In this document: in pieces, positions 58,237-64,000 of the stretch
Layout of the letters: every line of letters begins with the position of its first letter
Position numbering within the stretch: the first letter of the stretch is position 1
NCBI GenBank assembly: GCA_029717555.1
Contig: JAMDHS010000003.1
Location: forward strand, 310,001 to 374,000
DNA length: 64,000 nt
Source: Peribolospora baueri
Lineage: Eukaryota > Basidiomycota > Peribolosporomycetes > Peribolosporales > Peribolosporaceae
Reading direction: 5' to 3'
Made by a program: the position numbers and the translations under genes
The notes under the pieces: generated by a model
Seen by the model: only the letters and a program-made list of their open reading frames with translations
Told to the model about the DNA's origin: nothing
The model's database searches: none

Positions 58237-61200
58237 ATGGACACACGGGACAACGAAGACCCCTACGCTCCCTCCTCCCGTCCCCCGCCCCGCTCCCACT
58301 CCCCGCCGCCTCCCTTCAGCGCTGACGCCTCTCCCTTCCCCCCGCCACCACCACGACGACACTCCGGCGACAATGCCGACGAGGACGACGACGAACCCCT
58401 CTTCGCCTCCGCCTCTTCGTCTGCCAGGACAATAGACGAGGGACCCGAGGCGGCCGGAGGAGCGGATCAGAGCTTGTACGCCATCTTGAATGTCCCCAGG
58501 GACGCTAGCGTGGAAGAGATCAGGGACGCGTACAAGTCGTTGGCTGGTGAGTCCTCCCGTTCTGGCCAAGCCACAGGGCAGATGGATGGATGGATGGATG
58601 GTCGGGCCGTTCCAGACCGCTTTCTCGTCCGCTGCCTTATCCTTCGTCTGTCTCGTCCTTGCCCGAGTACCCGACTGCTAAGGTGCAATTAATTGTATGC
58701 GAACCACATCTTTTCTCCCTCCACTCCACCTCCACCAGTCATCCTCCACCCGGACAAACAGCGCACACCCTCCCGAAAGTCCGCCGCCGAGTCTCGCTTC
58801 CAGGCCGTACAACGTGCCTATGAGGTCCTTTCCGACAAGAACCGTCGTGCCCTCTACGACACCTTAGGAGAGGAGGGGCTTAGGACGAAGTTAGCTGTCG
58901 GGCAGAGGTTCATGACGCCGGAGGAGGTGCGTCGGCGCGGTCGGCGGGGCACGAGATGCGCCGACGCGTGCTACCGTTCTCATCACCCCTTTTTCGCCGC
59001 TTTCCCAGATCCGCACAGAGTTTGAGAAGGTTTCGCAGCAGAGGAGAGAGATGGAGGTGGAGAACCTTGTCAAGTCCAAGGTCAGTTTGCCTTACTTCCC
59101 CCGATCGCACCATCTGTGTATCGCCGCTCGTCGTTGCCTGGCGGAAGGACAGCTGATTAGTCCTCTCCTCTTGCTCCCTTTCAACGCCTTCTCAGACCGA
59201 ACTGACTGCTGCTCTAGACGCCACCTCCCTCTTCGCGCCCTCCGACCAATTACGTCCCCCTCGACCTCCCCTTCCAGGTCTCCCCCCCGCACCCCTTCGG
59301 GTGGGCCTCTGGGAGAGGATCACCAGGACGGGCTTCCAGCAGCTGCATATGAAGAGCAGTTACGAGGTGCGTGCGTTCGCGCCGGTGTTCGGCGCAGCTG
59401 GTCCGTTTCGGTGGTCTGTAAAGCCGCGTCGCTCACTCGTTTCGTCCGTCTTCGATTGATTCGCCGCGCCGCTTCGCTTTCGAAGACTCCACTAACCGCC
59501 CACACCGCAGCCGTCATTTCGGGACAAATGGTCACTCGAGGAAACATGGGCGCTGGCAACGTCGTCGGCACCCTCCGAACGCAGTGGTCCCCCAGGCTTT
59601 CCACCGAGGTGAGCGCTCGTTCGCCCACGGTCCTCGCCACGAGGCTCTCGGAGATCTGGTTCGGCCTATCGTGGCGCCGGACGAAACGAACAATGCTCGA
59701 TGAAGAATTGAGGAAGGACCGGACGGCTCACTCTGTCCTCTTCGTATGTGTGTGTGTGCCTGTGTGTTCTTTCCAGCTCACCACGACGGTGATGAAACCA
59801 CGCGTCTTTGCTGGCAAGCTTAACTTCCAGTTGGATGAGGACACGTGAGCCGCGGACTTCCGCCTCCCTTTCATCTCGCCTTCCCCCTCGTCTTCCAACT
59901 GACCCATCGCCTGCCGTTCTGCTCGACATGCGCAGCTTCCTCAATGCCTACACCACCGCGCAGTCCCTCTCTTCGCCCCCCACGCTCAACTTCACCTTCG
60001 GCCAGCGCCTCTCGCAACACGTCACCGGCTTCTTCTCTCTCAAGTCCGGTTCGTACGCCGTCGGCCCCTGGGGCCGGTTCGCACCCGGTTCGGGAAGGAC
60101 GAGCTTCGACAGGTCGTCCATCTCCATCGGCTTCACTTCCCAGCCCGTGTCGGGCCGCCGCGGACCGTCCATGGGAGGCCTCGGCGGCGGAGGCTGGACG
60201 GTGCAAACGAATCTGGGGCAGCAGGACCTGTCCGTCTCGCTCGATTACGGGTTGAGGCCCCTCGGAGGCGTAAAGGCTCGTCTGGGCGGAAGCTTGGGTA
60301 CGATGAGCGGGCTGAGCGCGTTCGTGAGCGGGGAAAGAAGGGTCACCGAGAACACGCGCGTCGGGCTCGCACTCCATGCCGCCTTGGCCGGGTCGGTGAC
60401 GTTGAGGGTTAGGTGGGTGGGGCGCTTTTCCCTTTTATTTTCCTTTTGCTCGTTTCCTTTCTTTTTTTCCCCTCCGTCTCCTGTCACCTCGGCTCATCTC
60501 TTCTTCCTTCTGTTGACCTCTCCTACTCCGTCCGTCTCCCTATGCATGCCCTACGCCGTCGCTCGCGCAGGATCAATCGCCTCTCTCAACGCATCATCGT
60601 CCCCATCGTCCTCTCTCACGAGTTCAACTCCGGCCTCGTCTTCTGGACCACCGTCCTCCCCTCCGTCGGTATGGTCGGACTGCACTACTTGCTCATCAAA
60701 CCCAGGAAGAGGCGAAGGATCTCCAAGTGCGTCTCTCCTCGTCATTTTTTTTCTTATTCTTGGGCTTCGTTCGCGTGCGCCCTTGACTATACATACGCTG
60801 ACACGATAAGAACGTCTCTGCCTCCCCGCCATCGTCGCTCGCCTCTGCGGATTCCCGATCGCGCCGCGGACGCAGCAAACTGGCGTCCCTGCGAGCAGAG
60901 AACAGGGAGTACATCGCGGAGAAGCGACAGGCGGCCGAGGAAGCTGTGCGGCTGCTTGCAGATCAGGCGGCGAAGAGGGCGGCGAGGGAGTGGCGGGAGG
61001 GCGGGTTCGTCGTGCTCGAAGCTGTTTATGGCGTCCGCACCGCGTTTCCACCGCCGAAGGACGGGGGTGGGGCTGGTGGGGACAGGCAGCGGTGGTGGGA
61101 AAGGGTCATGGCGGGAGAGAGGGATGGAAGGGAGGAGGAGGAGGTGGTGGTGGAAGGCGATGCAGCACAGGATGGCGGGAAAGAGGAAAAGCGGAAGAAG

Positions 61201-61644
61201 GAGGAGGAAGAAGACAAGGGGTGGTGGGACGTGACTATCCCCGTGCAGGCGCTCGTCACACGCGGTCAGCTCATCATCCCCGGCGGTCGATCCAAGGTGC
61301 GTCTGCGTCTCGAACCCGCTTCCTTTCCTCTTTCTCTTTCCGTCGTCTCCTCTGCCTCTCATTCCATCCTATCCATGTCTGAACGATCAGGCCAACCTTC
61401 TCGGCTTTTACGACCCCTGCATGGGCGAGCGCAAGCACCTGAGCGTTCGTTACCTCTTCCGCGGACGGGTACACGAGTTTGTCGTCGACGACATCAGCGC
61501 CGTCGCGGCGCCCTTGCGAGGTGAGCAGCCGGCTCTGGACTGGTTCTGGTCCGGTTCGGTCTCCTCTGACGTTCATTTGCGCCGGTTTCTGCTCGTCTCT
61601 CTTCCTGCTCCTGCGCAGCGCACCAAGTCGATCCCGGTCGATGA
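58237..61644 (+). CDS. DnaJ homolog subfamily C member 11 (DNAJC11-like)
   Basis: Eleven exons: 58237-58546, 58739-58926, 59009-59080, 59196-59370, 59511-59608, 59777-59844, 59936-60412, 60571-60726, 60876-61296, 61391-61520, 61619-61644; 2121 bases, 706 residues. An acidic, Pro-rich N-terminus precedes the J domain (SLYAILNVPRDASVEEIRDA, HPD at about 107-109 in VILHPDKQ, AYEVLSDKNRRALYDTLGEE). The middle is a predicted beta-rich part (GFFSLKSGSYAVGPWGRF, LGQQDLSVSLDYGLRPLGG) and the C-terminus carries the DUF3395 end block (LLGFYDPCMGERKHLSVRYL, FRGRVHEFVVDD). This architecture is DNAJC11, a mitochondrial outer-membrane-associated protein linked to MICOS/MIB and cristae organisation. A Lys/Glu-rich segment around 560-620 resembles a coiled coil. 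One acceptor (60876) was chosen because it is the only phase-consistent one. Confidence 0.9.
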
Positions 61645-62052
61645 CGTGCATGCGCGTCCCTCACAAGCACAAACACGTTCTTTCGTCCGTCCGCCCCCTC
61701 ATCCCTCTCTTCACGCACTAGAGCGAACACATCGCAAGCAAACCTATACGTTCCGTTGTACGCACTCCTCCTCCATATCCTTCGTGCCTACTGCCGCTTA
61801 ATACATTAGACGGACGGGGACGGCCCGGCCGGCTCGGCTCGGCTCGGCTCGGTGGGTGGGAATTTCCATTTCTAAGCTCCAGCTCCGGTGCGGTCGATCG
61901 GCTCGGACATGCGCCACTCTCGCCCAAATTGCGTGGTATCTATCGGTGTGTGAGTGAGCTGTGGGCGGGCGGGGTGGGATTGAAAGCGAGAAGGAGAAGG
62001 GCGCGATGAGGATGAGGGAGAGAGAGCGTCGTCGGTCGGCAGCTGCGTCTTT
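61645..62052. other. Tail-to-tail spacer between DNAJC11 and cytochrome b5 genes
   Basis: About 400 bases with both 3' UTRs and a GGCTC array (61830-61852). No gene seen. Confidence 0.5.
61830..61852. repeat. GGCTC pentanucleotide array
   Basis: ggctcggctcggctcggctc then ggt: the same unit as at 34519-34536. Confidence 0.85.
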
Positions 62053-63044
62053 CTACGGTTCGGGAACGAAGACGCCGACGAAGCAGTTGTCTATGAGCGA
62101 GTCTACGTTGATCCAGGAGTGCGTGAGCACTGCGCGAAAGCGAGCCGTGCGGCGGGAGGAGGAGGAAGAACGACTTGTCAGCACGTTTGCTCTCTCATCC
62201 CCGTTGAAACCCCAAGACCGTCGTGGACATACCGGACCGGCTGAGAAGCGAGCGACTCAACTCACTGAACAACCTCGTCCCGTCCCTGCCAGCGACTCGC
62301 ATCAGCTCCTTCACACCGCCAGGGTGGAACTTTAGGTAGGGCGCAATGTTGTACACCTTGCCGTGGATGGCCGTCCAGGCGTCCTCTTCCAATTTGTGCT
62401 TTGCCAGGTCGGAAGGAGTGATTCGGAGGGGGGTGGTTATGCCGCCCTGAGGTTGAATTAGGGGGTGGGGTGAGCGATGAGAGACGAAGCGAGTTGGAGG
62501 GACGGTCGGGAAGAAGGAGAGTGGCGCTGTATGTACGCACCCTCAAATCCGTTCCGGAGCTCTTCAGCCTCGCCCAATCTAGCGGACTGCAACCGGGCTC
62601 CAGCGCCACCTTTTGCCTCGCCTTTTTTGGCTTGGCTTGCGTCGAGAGCGGAACTCCCAGATACGCGGAGGAAGATTTGGTCCGGGGGGCAGATAGCAGG
62701 CCCGATGACGGCGACAGAGAGGAGGACGAAGCTGGCGGCGGCGGCGGGCGCATGGCGGAGGCGGGTTCGGACCAAGGGCGAGAGGAGGCAGATGCGGAGG
62801 CGGAGGCGGGGGTCGTGGAAGTGGAAGTGGAAGTGGAAGTGGGGGAGGCGAGTTGAAGGTTGAGCGTGGCCGCGAGACTGCTCGCCGTCACTGCCGCCGG
62901 CCTTGCCGCCGCTGATGGCTTTGATCGCTGAGCGCTGTCCGGCGCTGGAAAAGCTGGCGGAGTGTCGTCATGATCGTCAGTGGGTGTGTCTGGAGGGCTT
63001 TGCTGTGGGGAGGGAGAAGAGATTGAGGTGGAAGGGGGAGACAT
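62053..63044 (-). CDS. Cytochrome b5-domain protein, Irc21-like
   Basis: Three exons (63044-62541, 62446-62266, 62129-62053) give 253 residues. The first 130 residues are a Ser/Pro/Ala low-complexity region with an (Ser-Thr)n run. Then comes the conserved lead-in KKARQKVALEPGCSPLDWAR with LKSSGTDLRG, followed by the heme-binding domain: ITPSDLAKHKLEEDAWTAIH, GKVYNIAPYLKFHPGGVKEL (first axial His in HPGG), MRVAGRDGTRLF and HSWINVDSLIDNCFVGVF (second axial His in HSW). The SPLDWARL lead-in is characteristic of the Irc21/CYB5R4-type b5 domain rather than microsomal b5; no flavin reductase domain or membrane anchor follows. It is a probable soluble electron carrier of unknown partner. Head to head with the kinase gene. 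Confidence 0.85.
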
Positions 63045-63466
63045 GGTACGGCCAAGAGCGAGGTGGAGGTGAGCAAGACGAACGAACGGAACGGCGCCTT
63101 CCTTCGTCTTTCGTCGCCGACGTTCGTGATCGGCGGCCAGCGCGGACCCGCAGCTGATCACTGCGACGAAGTGCAAGACCAGCCTAGCCAGACGTCGACG
63201 ACGTCAGCCACTTGAGCTACGACCACGATCATCGTCTGCTTGCCTACTTGCTCGCCTGCCTCCGTCTGTCCCCCACTCGACCGCCCCTCTGCCGCCGCCG
63301 CTGCCTTTGCTTATCCACGTCGCAACCAGCGTCCCTCGCACCGAACACTAACGTCCACCACCTTCGCGTTCGACAACACACATCCGCGACTCCTACTCTA
63401 CGCCCCTGTGCGTAGGTACGTCCATACACCTGGCCGCCGGCGGTCCGGACTCCGACCCTTCCAGCC
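63045..63466. other. Promoter region between cytochrome b5 and kinase genes
   Basis: 422 bases between divergent start codons, containing gtcgacgacgtcag near 63192-63206 (a near-palindromic GACGTC/TGACGT-type site that could bind a bZIP factor; inference). Confidence 0.4.
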
Positions 63467-64000
63467 ATGTCGCCCTTTCACGGACTCCACCATGCCTTTC
63501 ACAAGTGGTTCAAGGAGGTGAGCCGCCGCTCCGCCCGTCTTTTTCCACCTCCCTCCCCTTTCGCCTTTCCAATCGGCTCCAGCGCATACCTGGCTCGTCT
63601 GACCGTCGACCCGTCCCGAACATCCCACTGTCGTTTCCTCCACCCCTTCTTCAGACCGATGACACGGGTCTCCCCGCCCTGCCGCACAAACTGGCCCACA
63701 AATACCGCGTGTTGGAGGCCACGCTCGGCCAGGGCTCCTTCGCGGTGGTCAAGCCGGTGGTCTTGAAAGAGACGGGCGAGGAGAGGGCGCTCAAGGTGAT
63801 CGCTAAAAAGCCTCTCAAGGAGAGCAATGAGAAGATGCTCAAGGAGGAGATACGCATCCTCGAGAGAGTTCACCATCCGAACGTCATTAGGATGTACGAC
63901 GTCGGAGAGACCAAGGAGGCTGGTGAGCGCTGTCGCCTTGCTTCCCCCTCCGCACTCGTTCTCATCCCGTACTTTCCCTCTACAGTGTTCATCATAACTG
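63467..64000 (+). CDS. CaMK-like Ser/Thr protein kinase, N-terminal part (cut by window end)
   Basis: Exons 63467-63517, 63655-63922 and 63986 onward to the window end, in consistent phase. The protein starts MSPFHGLHHAFHKWFKE, then HKYRVLEATLGQGSFAVVKP (glycine-rich loop), ERALKVIAKKPLKESNEKML (catalytic lysine in ALKVI), EEIRILERVHHPNVIRMYDV (helix C glutamate) and VFIIT. The GQGSFAVVK loop, the ALKVIAKK strand and HPNVI spacing are typical of CaMK1-type calcium/calmodulin-dependent kinases of fungi. The rest of the catalytic domain and any calmodulin-binding tail lie outside the window, so the subfamily is tentative. A 137-base intron separates the short N-terminal exon from the catalytic domain. 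Confidence 0.85.

Overview
The window is nuclear DNA of a GC-rich, intron-dense fungus, most likely a basidiomycete (a red-yeast-like Pucciniomycotinan would fit, but this is inference). Most recognisable genes are cut by short GT-AG introns of about 50-110 bases with donor GTGAGT/GTGCGT. There are no operons, no CRISPR array, no rRNA or tRNA that I could recognise, and no transposon or virus-derived element that I could support.

Layout. 1-5.4 kb: the 3' part of an unknown gene (+), two small minus-strand genes, then ATP18 (ATP synthase subunit J, -) head to head with a COA8/APOPT1-like complex IV assembly factor (+). 6.2-10.1 kb: a laccase-like multicopper oxidase (-) with about 21 exons and three places where its reading frame does not join cleanly. 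13.7-17.9 kb: a SAM methyltransferase (+) and a SERF-like small protein (+). 18.5-25.8 kb: proteasome ATPase RPT1 (-) head to head with V-ATPase subunit A VMA1 (+), then acidic ribosomal protein P1 (+). 26.3-31.1 kb: a DEAD-box RNA helicase (-) and a secreted, Met/His-rich, probably GPI-anchored protein (-). 31.1-36 kb: almost 5 kb of simple-sequence-rich DNA without a gene I can support. 36-41.1 kb: a DHA1-type MFS transporter (+) and an E2-C/UBE2C-like ubiquitin-conjugating enzyme (+). 42-48.7 kb: NAD(P)H-dependent glutamate synthase GLT1 (-), 2167 residues. 50.5-54.6 kb: a divergent mitochondrial-carrier-like protein (-) head to head with histone chaperone ASF1 (+). 55.5-61.6 kb: a secreted CAP/PR-1 protein (-) and DNAJC11 (+). 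62-64 kb: an Irc21-type cytochrome b5 protein (-) and the start of a CaMK-like kinase (+, cut by the window end).

Most genes are housekeeping: mitochondrial energy and membrane organisation (ATP18, COA8, DNAJC11, carrier-like protein), proteostasis (RPT1, UBE2C), vacuolar acidification (VMA1), translation (P1), nitrogen assimilation (GLT1) and chromatin (ASF1). Many sit in head-to-head pairs with short shared promoters. Gene models were built by hand from splice sites and reading phase; for most multi-exon genes the exon lengths sum to a whole number of codons, which supports them.

I did not find a clearly novel multi-gene system. The most interesting items are the frame and motif problems of the multicopper oxidase, start codons standing alone as the first coding exon (VMA1, P1), a telomere-repeat-like promoter motif shared between several genes, recurrent pentanucleotide arrays in non-coding DNA, and the Met/His-rich surface protein.
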